From positions 1-52,078 of the forward strand of contig CADAWC010000034.1 of the NCBI GenBank assembly GCA_902791475.1: a stretch of 52,078 bases of DNA, written 5' to 3'. Of this stretch, positions 42,045 to 50,214 are shown piece by piece (positions within the stretch are counted from its first letter, which is position 1; each line of letters opens with the position of its first letter). The position numbers were made by a program, and so were the translations under genes. The notes below the pieces were generated by a model. It did no database searches. It worked only from the letters and a program-made list of their open reading frames with translations, and was not told the DNA's origin. This stretch comes from Fibrobacter succinogenes. GTDB taxonomy: Bacteria; Fibrobacterota; Fibrobacteria; Fibrobacterales; Fibrobacteraceae.

Positions 42045-42254
42045 CTAGCTGTTCGCCGCGATGCATGCCGCTACGAAGTCCGCCGATTCGCCTTGCTGGT
42101 AGTAAGCATAAAGGTTCGAATCGTCCATGATGTCTTCGAGGTTGATGCCGCTTGTGGAGGTCAGCTCATCCTTGATCCGCTCCTTGAAGGATTGGAACCC
42201 TGTGTGAAGCAGGTAGTAGAGAGCCGCGGTTTGTGTTTTGTGGAACATCTTCAT
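42045..42254 (-). CDS. Small 69-residue protein of unknown function
   Basis: The ATG at 42252-42254 is preceded by GGAGG at ideal spacing, which separates it from upstream in-frame ATGs. Sequence MKMFHKTQTAALYYLLHTGF..., helical throughout, with acidic C-terminal DDSNLYAYYQQGESADF and no membrane segment. A terminator follows the stop. No family recognised, but the good ribosome site and terminator support a real gene. Confidence 0.6.
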   Translation of the reverse strand: MKMFHKTQTAALYYLLHTGFQSFKERIKDELTSTSGINLEDIMDDSNLYAYYQQGESADFVAACIAANS

Positions 42255-42478
42255 GGTGGCCTCCATAGAAAAGAGTTTTTGTGGCTTCTGGAGAATTTTT
42301 TTAAGTCTTCTTCTGACAACCACTTAGCTTCAATTTCTTTAACAGATTGTTAATAAGATGTTTATTTCTTATTAATATCTATTGTATTTATACATTTTTT
42401 TACTTTGAGAGGCAAGCTTTTGCATATTCCAAAGTGGAAGATGGCTTGTAAACGTGAAAGTTTCTAAATTGCATAACA

Positions 42479-43414
42479 ATGCTAAAGAGATTCATCGCAC
42501 CGCTTTTAATGGTTGTCGGCATTTCCGTTGCCGACGAGCTTTCTTTTGCACTTTCTCCGGCACAAAACGAACTTGCCGAAAAGGTCACGCAAAAGACGAT
42601 GGAACTCAACTATGTCGAAGCCTTTAACCTGGCTCGCAAGCTCCGTCTCGAAAACGATGGGGTCGGTTGCGTGTTCCAGAACATCATCCGCGTGAGCATG
42701 TACGACGACAAGGGTGACACTACGTCACTCAAGGTCGCCGCCAAGAATCTTGAAACTTGCAAGACCGAAGGTCTGTGGGATGCGCTCCGCAATTTCGAGA
42801 TTGGCTACGTGCTTACAGAAACAGGGCATTCTGTCAAGGGCGCCATGCAGACGCGCTCGGCCGCAGGTCAGTTCGAAGATGCCAAGGATTACGAATCCAA
42901 GGCTTTCTATGCGATTTACGCCTACTACGTCGACAACAGCTTTGGCTGGCTTCCGTTCAAGTCGGACAATCGCGAAGCGTACCTCAAGATTCTCGATTCC
43001 GGTTCATTGCGCTCGGCCAAGTTCTGGCCGTTGTTCTTGACTCCGCTCATCTGGATGCACTACGACCGCAAGGATTATAAAACTGGGTTGTCCCTCGCTG
43101 AACGTGGCCTCAAAAAGGCTCCGAATCATCCGGTGATGCTTCAGATCAAGGCCGACATGCTTTATAGGCTCGAACGCTACGACGAAGCTGCTGCTGTTTA
43201 CGAAAAGAGCGCTGCCGATTATCTTGAACGCACCGGCAAGTCCATTCGCTATTGGTGCTCTGTCTTGAATCTCATCCGCATTTATCACGATGCTGGTGAT
43301 GACGCCAAGTCCGCAGAGCAGCGCAAAAAGCTCAACGATCCGGATTACCAGAAGCTTAAAAAGTGGATGCCCAGTTCGCTCATTGATGACCTCAACGATC
43401 GCAAGCTGATTTAG
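42479..43414 (+). CDS. Hypothetical exported TPR-like protein
   Basis: 311 residues. Signal peptide (MLKRFIAPLLMVVGISVADEL). Helical repeats between ~130 and 280 (WMHYDRKDYKTGLSLAERGL, QIKADMLYRLERYDEAAAVYEKSA, YHDAGDDAKSAEQRKKL) suggest a TPR scaffold. Cys-poor. No clear ribosome-binding site before the ATG. Function unknown; monocistronic as far as visible. Confidence 0.65.
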   Translation: MLKRFIAPLLMVVGISVADELSFALSPAQNELAEKVTQKTMELNYVEAFNLARKLRLENDGVGCVFQNIIRVSMYDDKGDTTSLKVAAKNLETCKTEGLWDALRNFEIGYVLTETGHSVKGAMQTRSAAGQFEDAKDYESKAFYAIYAYYVDNSFGWLPFKSDNREAYLKILDSGSLRSAKFWPLFLTPLIWMHYDRKDYKTGLSLAERGLKKAPNHPVMLQIKADMLYRLERYDEAAAVYEKSAADYLERTGKSIRYWCSVLNLIRIYHDAGDDAKSAEQRKKLNDPDYQKLKKWMPSSLIDDLNDRKLI

Positions 43415-43529
43415 TCTCTAGTAGATGGAATCCGTACTGTTTAAAAAAAATATCAAAAAAAAGTGAAATAAATTCGGCAAAAAAGCGTGTTAATAAGCAG
43501 AGGCTCATTAACATATCAGGAGGCTTTTT

Positions 43530-44297
43530 ATGTCGAGCAAACTGTCTGTATTTCGTATTGGATTCTTTTTGGACGGCTATACGCTGAAAAAGGTCAACGA
43601 GTACTATCTCAAATACCACAAATATCACGCACGCTTGGATTTTAGGGCGCTCAAGGGTTGGGTCAGGGATTATGCCATACAGCTTTTCGGTCGCGAAGGC
43701 TGCCCAATTGAAATGGAGTCGCATTACTACCATCCGTTCATAAGGCATTATGATCGGGCCGAAACATCGTTCGGTGACGGTCAGGATCGTCTTGAAAAAC
43801 AATTGGCAATGGCGGGCTTCGAAGTGCATTACAATGACCCTGCCGATATCAATAAGATGGGACCGAATATGCAACTCGTCGAAGATGCATCTCTTTGCGC
43901 GTACTACCACAAGATTGATGTCCTAGTGCTTTTAAGTACTCAAGGGCAGTATTCTTCACTGCCACCGCGTCTTAAGAAAGAGGGGGTGCCTATGCTTCTT
44001 TTGGGATGGAATTTTGATTATGAAAGACGGGATTCTACAGTGTACTGGAGGACAGATGCAAGCCTCCGTGAATTGAGCGGCTATTATGTTGCTATGGAAG
44101 AGGTGGCTGAAATGTATCCGCCCAGGCGTGCTGCCGATAAGAATTTGTTCATGTTGCCGTACAATCCGCAGCCGACGAATTCGAATATCTGGCGTGCTTA
44201 TTTGCAAAAGATTATGGCATCGCTTGAGGAGCCTAAGGCCGAATACAAAAGCAATGGCAGATGTGAAAAAAGCCCCGCGTTAGCGAGGCTTGGTTAA
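43530..44297 (+). CDS. NYN/PIN-like domain protein with altered catalytic residues
   Basis: 255 residues with an ideal AGGAGG ribosome site. FRIGFFLDGYTLKKVNEYYLKY, then QLVEDASLCAYYHKIDVLVLLSTQGQYSSLPPRLKKEGVPMLLLGWNF follows the NYN (LabA/DUF88) fold of PIN-like RNases ('fIDg.N', 'KgvDv.la.d', 'lvSGDgDf.pl...l...G..v...g'). The usual SGDxDF acidic pair is replaced by STQGQY, and K-G-x-D by ED-A, so nuclease activity is doubtful. The last ~12 codons coincide with the terminator hairpin of the convergent gene, so the natural C-terminus may be a by-product of that structure. Confidence 0.65.
   Translation: MSSKLSVFRIGFFLDGYTLKKVNEYYLKYHKYHARLDFRALKGWVRDYAIQLFGREGCPIEMESHYYHPFIRHYDRAETSFGDGQDRLEKQLAMAGFEVHYNDPADINKMGPNMQLVEDASLCAYYHKIDVLVLLSTQGQYSSLPPRLKKEGVPMLLLGWNFDYERRDSTVYWRTDASLRELSGYYVAMEEVAEMYPPRRAADKNLFMLPYNPQPTNSNIWRAYLQKIMASLEEPKAEYKSNGRCEKSPALARLG
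44264..44292 (-). terminator. Terminator of the outer-membrane-protein gene, inside the end of the convergent gene
   Basis: On the minus strand: AAGCCTCGC, loop TAAC, GCGGGGCTT, then TTTTT (with one G-T pair). Confidence 0.8.
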
Positions 44298-44314
44298 CAA
44301 AATTTAGTTCGTTC

Positions 44315-45184
44315 TTAAATCTTGTTCTGCTGTTTCTTGTCCCAGAGACTTAAGAATGTCCAGCCGATGCGCAGCCCCACAAACCAGGTGTCGCCGGAGT
44401 TATCGGTATTGAAGATGGTTGTGTCAAGGTTGGCGCCTTCGACGTTGAGTTCATTGTAGCGTACTGCGCGGTAACCACCGTAGAGGCCGATGGAGAACTG
44501 TTCGAACTGGAGGCGTGCTTCGAGTTCTGCATTGAAGGTCGGTGCGATATTGCTGTAGTAGCGGTCGCGCATGATGGATTCTTCCTTGCTAGACTTGTCT
44601 GTAACAACGTAGTTAGACGTGAAGTGGATGTTCATCATGTTGAAACCGATACCTACAGCCGGGATCAAATTGAAGAACGCATCTTCGCCGAGAATCTTCC
44701 AGCCGAACATCCAGTCGACACCGTAGTTGAACCAGCGGGCATCGTAGAGGGGGAATGCCGCGGTCTTGCCGTTAGGGGTACCCGTAGAGTCAAGGGCGTA
44801 AGCAGTCACTGTAGAACTCGGTCTTTCAGAGATCTGGGTGATTGCAAAGTTGATGCTGAACCACGTCAGGAACTGCTTGTACTGCGCACCGATATTGAAG
44901 TGGATGTTGGGGTAGTACTTGTTGAATTTGCTGTAGTTTGCTCCGCCATAATATACGGACGTATCAGGACCGTTCTTGTACTTGAGCGCGCCGGTTGCAA
45001 ACGGGACGTTGTTCACGTAGTCGTGGAATGCGGGGAACATGCCTCGGAAATCAGCGCCTAAGGAAATGAAACCGCGGATATGGTCCTTGTCGTAAAAACC
45101 GTCTTCGGCGGCGGATGAATTTGTGGCAAACGCAAGAATGCTAAACACCACGGCCATGCATAAAGAGGCTATTTTTGTCTTCAT
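44315..45184 (-). CDS. Outer-membrane beta-barrel-type protein
   Basis: 289 residues. Signal peptide ending SSAA (~26). Alternating amphipathic strands run through the mature part (IRGFISLGADFRGM, IHFNIGAQYKQFLTWFSINFAI, FNLIPAVGIGFNMMNIHF, FSIGLYGGYRAVRYNE) and the closing strand TWFVGLRIGWTFLSLW resembles outer-membrane barrel ends, though followed by a short DKKQQNKI tail. Similar in style to OmpA-N or porin-like eight- to twelve-strand barrels. AGGAGAG precedes the ATG. Divergent from the binding-protein gene with 78 bases between. Confidence 0.7.
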   Translation of the reverse strand: MKTKIASLCMAVVFSILAFATNSSAAEDGFYDKDHIRGFISLGADFRGMFPAFHDYVNNVPFATGALKYKNGPDTSVYYGGANYSKFNKYYPNIHFNIGAQYKQFLTWFSINFAITQISERPSSTVTAYALDSTGTPNGKTAAFPLYDARWFNYGVDWMFGWKILGEDAFFNLIPAVGIGFNMMNIHFTSNYVVTDKSSKEESIMRDRYYSNIAPTFNAELEARLQFEQFSIGLYGGYRAVRYNELNVEGANLDTTIFNTDNSGDTWFVGLRIGWTFLSLWDKKQQNKI

Positions 45185-45262
45185 AAAGGCTCTCTCCTAA
45201 TAGGAATCTCAAAAAGAGATATTAAATCAACCAATAAAATACATTATCTTCTGGTTTTGTGC

Positions 45263-46579
45263 ATGAAAATTTACGATAGAATGTTGAAAATCAAGAAATT
45301 AAGGCTGTTTTATCATTCGTTCCAAGGGCTGAGGTTTGGTTTTTGGCCGTATTTGTTTTGTATTGGGGGCTTGATTGGGGCTATCGCCATGACGGGTTGT
45401 CGCGAAGAATCGAAAAATACGCAAGAAAATTCGTCGGTGACTGCGTGCCATGAGCAGGTTCAATTCGAATCGGTCGAGAGCGACTATTTCTCGATTGGCA
45501 AACTGTGCGGGGTGGATGTCGCTGTTGTGCGTTCCGTGGTCGGCAAGGATACGCTCGTCCACAAGTACGTGATGATGGATTCTGCTGCGGCTGCTCTCGG
45601 GACGGATTTGCAACGTCGGGGGTTCCCAGAGGAGTGGCTTTCGGCGGTTGTATTGCGTGTGCCGCTCAATCGTGTGGCAGCCCTTTCGACTTCGCAGGTC
45701 GGCTACATGCTTAGGCTCGGGCTCCGCGATAACATTGTCGGTGTCTCGGACGGGCAGTATATTGTGGATAGCATTTTGTATGAACGTGCAAAGAATAAAT
45801 CTGTAGCGAGTATCGGTTACGATGCGGGCGCCTTGGAAAAGCTGATGGCGCTCAATCTGGACTTGGTGCTTGACTTTACTACAGGCGGTGATTACGATAA
45901 CTACGAACAAATTGCAAGGACGAATCTTCCGTTGATGCTTACGTCGGAATGGCAAGAGAATACTCCACTAGCAAAACTGGAATGGATTAAGTTGTACGGA
46001 ATCCTGTTTGGAATTCGTCCGCTTGCCGATTCTATTTACAGACAAGAGAAACAAAAGTACGAAATGCTAAAGGCTTTGATTGCTTCTACAGACTCCCTCT
46101 CGTCTCTCGTCTCTCGTCATTCGTCTGAACATTGCCCTAGAGTTCTCGCTGGCATGTCTTATGGCGGTGTGTGGCATGCGTCCGGCGGCAACAGCTTTAC
46201 CGCAAATCTCGTCCGCGATGCGGGGGGCTGTTACATTTGGGCTTCCGATACTTCACGTGAACTCACGTTCTCTTTCGAAGAAGTCTATGCGCTTGCCGAT
46301 AGCGTGGACATGTGGGTGAATCCGTCTGCGTTTGGTACTGTCGATGAAATTCTCTCGCTGGAGCCCCGCGTAAAAAATATCAAGGCGTTCAGGGATAAGC
46401 AAGTTTTCCAGAATGATGGGCTTAAGGGGCCTGGCGGTGGCAACGATTTTTACGAAGGAGCCATCACGCGACCGGCGGAACTCCTCTGGAATCTTACAAA
46501 ATGCATAAAAGGGTCCGTTCCGAGTGTAAATTCTGTGGATACCACTTACAAATGGTACAGAAATATCTATAATTTTTAG
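45263..46579 (+). CDS. ABC-type iron/cobalamin-binding lipoprotein with repeat insertion
   Basis: 438 residues from the ATG at 45263 (a TTG at 45257 also opens the frame). Lipoprotein signal with TGC at Cys46 after an unusually long N-region. FepB/BtuF-type fold: VPLNRVAALSTSQVGYMLRLG, IVGVSDG, LDLVLDFTTG, LPLMLTSEWQENTPLAKLEWIKLYGILFG, and VLAGMSYGGVWHASGGNSFTANLVRDAGG. Such proteins pass ferric siderophores, heme or B12 to an inner-membrane permease; no permease lies in the window. Residues ~279-288 (SLSSLVSRHSS) derive from a CTCTCGT repeat (46097-46126). The next gene begins three bases after its stop. Confidence 0.85.
   Translation: MKIYDRMLKIKKLRLFYHSFQGLRFGFWPYLFCIGGLIGAIAMTGCREESKNTQENSSVTACHEQVQFESVESDYFSIGKLCGVDVAVVRSVVGKDTLVHKYVMMDSAAAALGTDLQRRGFPEEWLSAVVLRVPLNRVAALSTSQVGYMLRLGLRDNIVGVSDGQYIVDSILYERAKNKSVASIGYDAGALEKLMALNLDLVLDFTTGGDYDNYEQIARTNLPLMLTSEWQENTPLAKLEWIKLYGILFGIRPLADSIYRQEKQKYEMLKALIASTDSLSSLVSRHSSEHCPRVLAGMSYGGVWHASGGNSFTANLVRDAGGCYIWASDTSRELTFSFEEVYALADSVDMWVNPSAFGTVDEILSLEPRVKNIKAFRDKQVFQNDGLKGPGGGNDFYEGAITRPAELLWNLTKCIKGSVPSVNSVDTTYKWYRNIYNF
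46097..46126. repeat. CTCTCGT tandem repeat inside the binding-protein gene
   Basis: CTCTCGTCTCTCGTCTCTCG then TCATTCGTCT: the reverse orientation of the ACGAGAG unit relative to the gene. Confidence 0.8.
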
Positions 46580-46582
46580 CGT

Positions 46583-47383
46583 ATGATGTCACACACAGGT
46601 ATTGGAGACTGGATCGCTGCTCAGTATGATCTCGGGACCCCGTTCTTGCAACTGGTTCCGAGGGATTATGCGGATTATCTGCTATTGAATTCCCAGATTC
46701 GTGAATACGACGCTGGCGAAATCATCCTCCAGGGCGGAGTCGATGGCGATTCCTTCTGCGTCTTGCAGAGTGGGCGCGCCACGGTTTGCGGTCAGATTTT
46801 GCCGGACGGTCATTACAGTTCGCTTGCCGTTTTGGAAAGTGGCTCCTGTTTTGGCGAAATGTCCATCCTGTGTAACGAACCGACTAGCAACACGGTTGTC
46901 GCTGCCGAAGACGGCTGCACGGTGCTTCACATCCCGAAGGCGGAGTTCGTGAAGTTCCTTGACAAGAATCCAAGCGTCGTGGTCTACCTCTATAAGGTGA
47001 TGGCAAACCGCCTCCGTGCAAAGAACGAGGCGATTGACGAGTTCGAACGCTTGTCGCTTTTGGCTTCGGCGAAGGTTCTTCCGTTTATTGATTTTGCGCA
47101 GACGATGGAAAAGAGCCGCATTACCGGAACGGTCATTTTCGAATGCTCCGGTGAATCGGGCTTTATCGCTTTCCAGGACGGCCGAATCTGCTGTGCCAAG
47201 TGCGGCAAGCTTGCAGGTCCGGATGCACTCGAAAAATTGCTTTCGTGGGGCGACGATACCTTGTTCAAGCTGGATACGCATGTGATGCCCGATGTTGTAA
47301 ACATCAACCAGATGTCGGATACCACAAGCCTCATCCTTGATGCGCTCAGAAATATTGATGAAAAACAAAGTGCCCGTAAATAG
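46583..47383 (+). CDS. Cyclic-nucleotide-binding plus DUF4388-like regulator
   Basis: 266 residues. N-terminal cNMP-binding barrel (EIILQGGVDGDSFCVLQSGRATV, GSCFGEMSILCNEPTSNTVVA), where the phosphate-binding cassette RxSAxV is absent or altered (EPTSNT), so ligand binding is uncertain. C-terminal GTVIFECSGESGFIAFQDGRICCAKCGKLAGPDALEKLLSWGDDTLF fits the DUF4388/PATAN signalling module. No DNA-binding domain. It follows the binding-protein gene by three bases and is probably cotranscribed. Its partner is unknown. Confidence 0.82.
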   Translation: MMSHTGIGDWIAAQYDLGTPFLQLVPRDYADYLLLNSQIREYDAGEIILQGGVDGDSFCVLQSGRATVCGQILPDGHYSSLAVLESGSCFGEMSILCNEPTSNTVVAAEDGCTVLHIPKAEFVKFLDKNPSVVVYLYKVMANRLRAKNEAIDEFERLSLLASAKVLPFIDFAQTMEKSRITGTVIFECSGESGFIAFQDGRICCAKCGKLAGPDALEKLLSWGDDTLFKLDTHVMPDVVNINQMSDTTSLILDALRNIDEKQSARK

Positions 47384-47422
47384 GGCCAAATCGCTGCCCG
47401 CTCGTAGGGCAAAGGAAAAAAG

Positions 47423-48448
47423 ATGAATTACGCAGACGCAGGAGTTTCCTTGGCACGTGCCGATGAGGCAATGGTCGGTGTCAAGAAGTCCGTCCGTACC
47501 ACATTCAACCAGGGCGTTCTCGGCGACGTGGGCAACTTCGGTGGCCTCTTTACGCTGAACCACCTCGGCATGAAGGACCCTGTCCTCGTGAGCTCCGTCG
47601 ACGGCGTGGGCACCAAGCTCAAGGTCGATATCGAAATGGGTACGCACGAACTGCCGGGCCAGGACATCGTGAACCACTGCTGTGACGATATCCTCGTTCA
47701 GGGCGCACGTCCGCTGTTCTTCCTTGACTACGTGGCTACGGGCCGCTTGGAACCGGGTGTCATGGACAAGCTCGTTGCCGGTATGGCCAAGGCTTGCCGC
47801 GAAAACGACCTCGTCTTGATTGGTGGCGAGACTGCTGAAATGCCGGGCTTCTATGGTCCGGGTGACTACGATATCTCCGGTACGATCGTGGGTGTCGTGG
47901 AACGCGAAAATATCATTGACGGTAAGAAGATCAAGCCGGGTACGATCATCCTCGGTCTCCCGTCCACGGGTCTCCATACAAACGGCTATTCTCTTGCTCG
48001 TAAGGTTCTCTTTGACGTGGCTGGCTACAAGGTCGACACGGTCGTGGACGGCATGGACAAGTCCATCGGCGAAGCTCTTGCCACTCCGCACCGCAGCTAC
48101 TACCCGAGCCTCATCGACCTCTGCAACAAGAAGAAGATCCAGGGCCTTGCTCACATCACCGGTTCGGGCTACCAGGGCAACATCCCGCGTATTCTTCCGG
48201 ACAACGTCGATGTGATTATCGACCGCACCACGTGGGATCCTCCGATGATCTTCAAGCTCATCCAGCAGGCTGGCTCTGTCGAAAAGGACGAAATGTACTC
48301 CACGTTCAACATGGGCATGGGCATGCTCATCTTCATCGACCCGGCTGACAAGGCTGAAGTTGTTGCTCACCTCGAAGCTAAGGGTGAAAAGTGGACGCAG
48401 ATCGGTGAAGTTGTCGCCGGCACCAAGCAGGTGAAGTTCCGCGACTAG
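47423..48448 (+). CDS. purM: Phosphoribosylformylglycinamidine cyclo-ligase (AIR synthetase)
   Basis: 341 residues. YADAGVSLARADEA, GDVGNFGGLF, SSVDGVGTKLKV, GGETAEMPGFY, LPSTGLHTNGYSLAR, HITGSGYQGNIPRILP and MGMGMLIFIDP are the PurM signatures. Catalyses ATP-dependent closure of FGAM to AIR, fifth step of de novo purine synthesis. No other purine gene nearby. GGAAAAAAG precedes the ATG. Confidence 0.96.
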   Translation: MNYADAGVSLARADEAMVGVKKSVRTTFNQGVLGDVGNFGGLFTLNHLGMKDPVLVSSVDGVGTKLKVDIEMGTHELPGQDIVNHCCDDILVQGARPLFFLDYVATGRLEPGVMDKLVAGMAKACRENDLVLIGGETAEMPGFYGPGDYDISGTIVGVVERENIIDGKKIKPGTIILGLPSTGLHTNGYSLARKVLFDVAGYKVDTVVDGMDKSIGEALATPHRSYYPSLIDLCNKKKIQGLAHITGSGYQGNIPRILPDNVDVIIDRTTWDPPMIFKLIQQAGSVEKDEMYSTFNMGMGMLIFIDPADKAEVVAHLEAKGEKWTQIGEVVAGTKQVKFRD

Positions 48449-48575
48449 GAGTTAGGTAATAGGTATTAGGCTATAGGTTAATTATCGCGACTTCGTCGTC
48501 TTTTGGCTAGCTCAGAGATCTTAGTAAGGTTGGTGAGCCTGTCGAACCACCTAAATCCTATAACCTACAACCTGT
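48446..48575. repeat. TAGGTAATAGG/CCTATAACCTA repeat after purM
   Basis: Left arm of TTAGGTAATAGGTATTAGG-type units (48452-48480), core with CGCGAC-TTC-GTCGTC, and right arm of CCTAAATCCTATAACCTA units (48550-48574). Same type as at 16571-16668 and 12578-12640. Confidence 0.7.
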
Positions 48576-48582
48576 CCCCTTT

Positions 48583-48616
48583 AAAAGGCTTGCACGCAAG
48601 TGCGGCCTTTTTTTTG
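48583..48616 (+). terminator. Terminator after purM
   Basis: Stem AAAAGGC/GCCTTTT with an inner GCAC-GCAA-GTGC hairpin, then a run of eight T. Confidence 0.85.
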
Positions 48617-48708
48617 TTCCATCTCACATAACAGCTTTCAAAAAACTTTTTTTCGTGCCTTTTGTTGGAATAAAATCTAATTTTAGACGAGGTGTGAAAA
48701 GGAAAAAT

Positions 48709-50073
48709 ATGAAAAAACTTTTACTGAGTTCTTTAATTGCCGTAGGTGCTTTTTCAATGTTCAGCGCCTGTTCTGATGATTCTACTATAGCGCCGGTCAG
48801 TACAACGCCGTCGAGCGATTCGGGCTATTTGTCGAGTGCTACTAGCAGCTCAAGCGCAATTGCTCCGAATCCGGGTTCTAGTTCTGCTGTTGATCCGGGC
48901 ATGGGCGGCGGTTCTGAACAGTCCTCGAGTTCTTCTGCGGTCGCTCCGAATCCTGGTTCCAGTTCCAGTGTTAATCCAGCTCAGTCTAGTTCGTCTGTAA
49001 ATCCGGCATCTAGCGCAACTCCGGGTTCGTCTGCTGTCGAAAGCTCTAGCAGTGCCGAACCGCAGCTGGATGCAAGCGGATTCCCGACTCTCGAATCTTA
49101 TGGCCCGCCTCCGGCTGAATACACCAAGGACATCTTGAGCAATGGTAACAAGGGCTGGAACAGCCGCTATTGGGATGCCTGCAAGCCGCACTGCTCTTGG
49201 ATTAGCGATGGTCAGGAAGGCAAGACCGATACGACCACGCAGGCTTCGTACGAAGCTGGCATGACGACCGCCCGTAACTGCAACATCCATGACGTTGAAG
49301 TTCCGACCTTTACACTTGGCCACGCTGTGCAGCAGTATTGGTATGGTTTCGAAGGTACGAACAATGCTTGTGGAAATGCTAAGGAAAAGGGGGTGTTTAC
49401 TTGTACGGACATGGCGCCTATCGCCGTGAACGAAAACCTCTCTTACGCTTATGTGGCAGGTCCTGGTTCTCAGACAACTTGCGGCAAGTGCTTCCACTTG
49501 CAGTATGATGGTTCCTTCAAGGATGCTAGCGGTAATAACGCCCCGAAGGAAACTCACAAGGCTCTTAAGGGCAAGCACATTGTCGTGATGACATCCAACA
49601 TCGGTCATGACGTGGAAGTTGGCCAGTTCGACTTGATGGTGCCGGGTGGTGGCGTGGGCGCCTTTGACGCTCTCTCTACGCAGGTGAACGGTGCAAATAT
49701 CAACTGGGGCGCAGGCTTTGGCGGCTTCCTCACGGAATGCCAGAGCAAGCTCGGTTACGATAACACTCTTGCAAAGTATCAGGAATGCGTGAAGGATATG
49801 TGCGATGCCGCCTTCGGTTCTGCTGGACTTCCGAACTTGCTTCGTGGATGCCACTGGTTTGCCGACTGGTATATGGCTGCTGACAATCCGACCTATCATT
49901 GGGAAGAAGTGGAATGCCCGCAGTACCTCATCGACCATTACATGACGCGTATCAACAAGACTAAGGATAACCGTTACAAGTGGCACGATGACTGGTCTAC
50001 CTACAAGGAAGGCGATCCGCTTGAAGAACAGGAATGTTTGACGGATGAATACCCGAACGGTTGCAAGCCGTAA
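48709..50073 (+). CDS. GH45 endoglucanase, divergent third copy with C-terminal extension
   Basis: 454 residues from MKKLLLSSLIAVGAFSMFSACSDD; a longer frame from 48655 lacks a ribosome site. Lipobox FSAC (Cys21), then a Ser/Pro linker (35-118) with repeats of NPGSSSS. The GH45 domain begins WNSRYWDACKPHCSW (Asp156; the second Cys of the pair is Ala157), and GQFDLMVPGGGVG gives Asp308. Longer loops than in the other two copies, and about 45 residues after the usual YLIDHY/LKSKY end (MTRINKTKDNRYKWHDDWST...). A distinct subfamily rather than a recent duplicate. Terminator downstream. Confidence 0.92.
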   Translation: MKKLLLSSLIAVGAFSMFSACSDDSTIAPVSTTPSSDSGYLSSATSSSSAIAPNPGSSSAVDPGMGGGSEQSSSSSAVAPNPGSSSSVNPAQSSSSVNPASSATPGSSAVESSSSAEPQLDASGFPTLESYGPPPAEYTKDILSNGNKGWNSRYWDACKPHCSWISDGQEGKTDTTTQASYEAGMTTARNCNIHDVEVPTFTLGHAVQQYWYGFEGTNNACGNAKEKGVFTCTDMAPIAVNENLSYAYVAGPGSQTTCGKCFHLQYDGSFKDASGNNAPKETHKALKGKHIVVMTSNIGHDVEVGQFDLMVPGGGVGAFDALSTQVNGANINWGAGFGGFLTECQSKLGYDNTLAKYQECVKDMCDAAFGSAGLPNLLRGCHWFADWYMAADNPTYHWEEVECPQYLIDHYMTRINKTKDNRYKWHDDWSTYKEGDPLEEQECLTDEYPNGCKP

Positions 50074-50114
50074 ACGCTCGCAAAACGTAGACGGAAACGT
50101 CTAATTGTAATTGA

Positions 50115-50149
50115 AGACGCCTGGAAGCAGATGCTTTCGGGCGTTTTTA
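50115..50149 (+). terminator. Terminator after third GH45
   Basis: GACGCCTGGAAGC, loop AGAT, GCTTTCGGGCGT, T run; one internal mismatch. Confidence 0.8.
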
Positions 50150-50214
50150 CTTGACTTTGCTTATTTGAAAAGTTAATTTAAGTTTACGTATATTTGTCAA
50201 GTAGGAGAGGGGCT

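Noticed and set aside
46682..48370. 562-codon antisense frame over the cNMP-binding gene and purM
   Set aside because: Spans two well-identified genes on the other strand.
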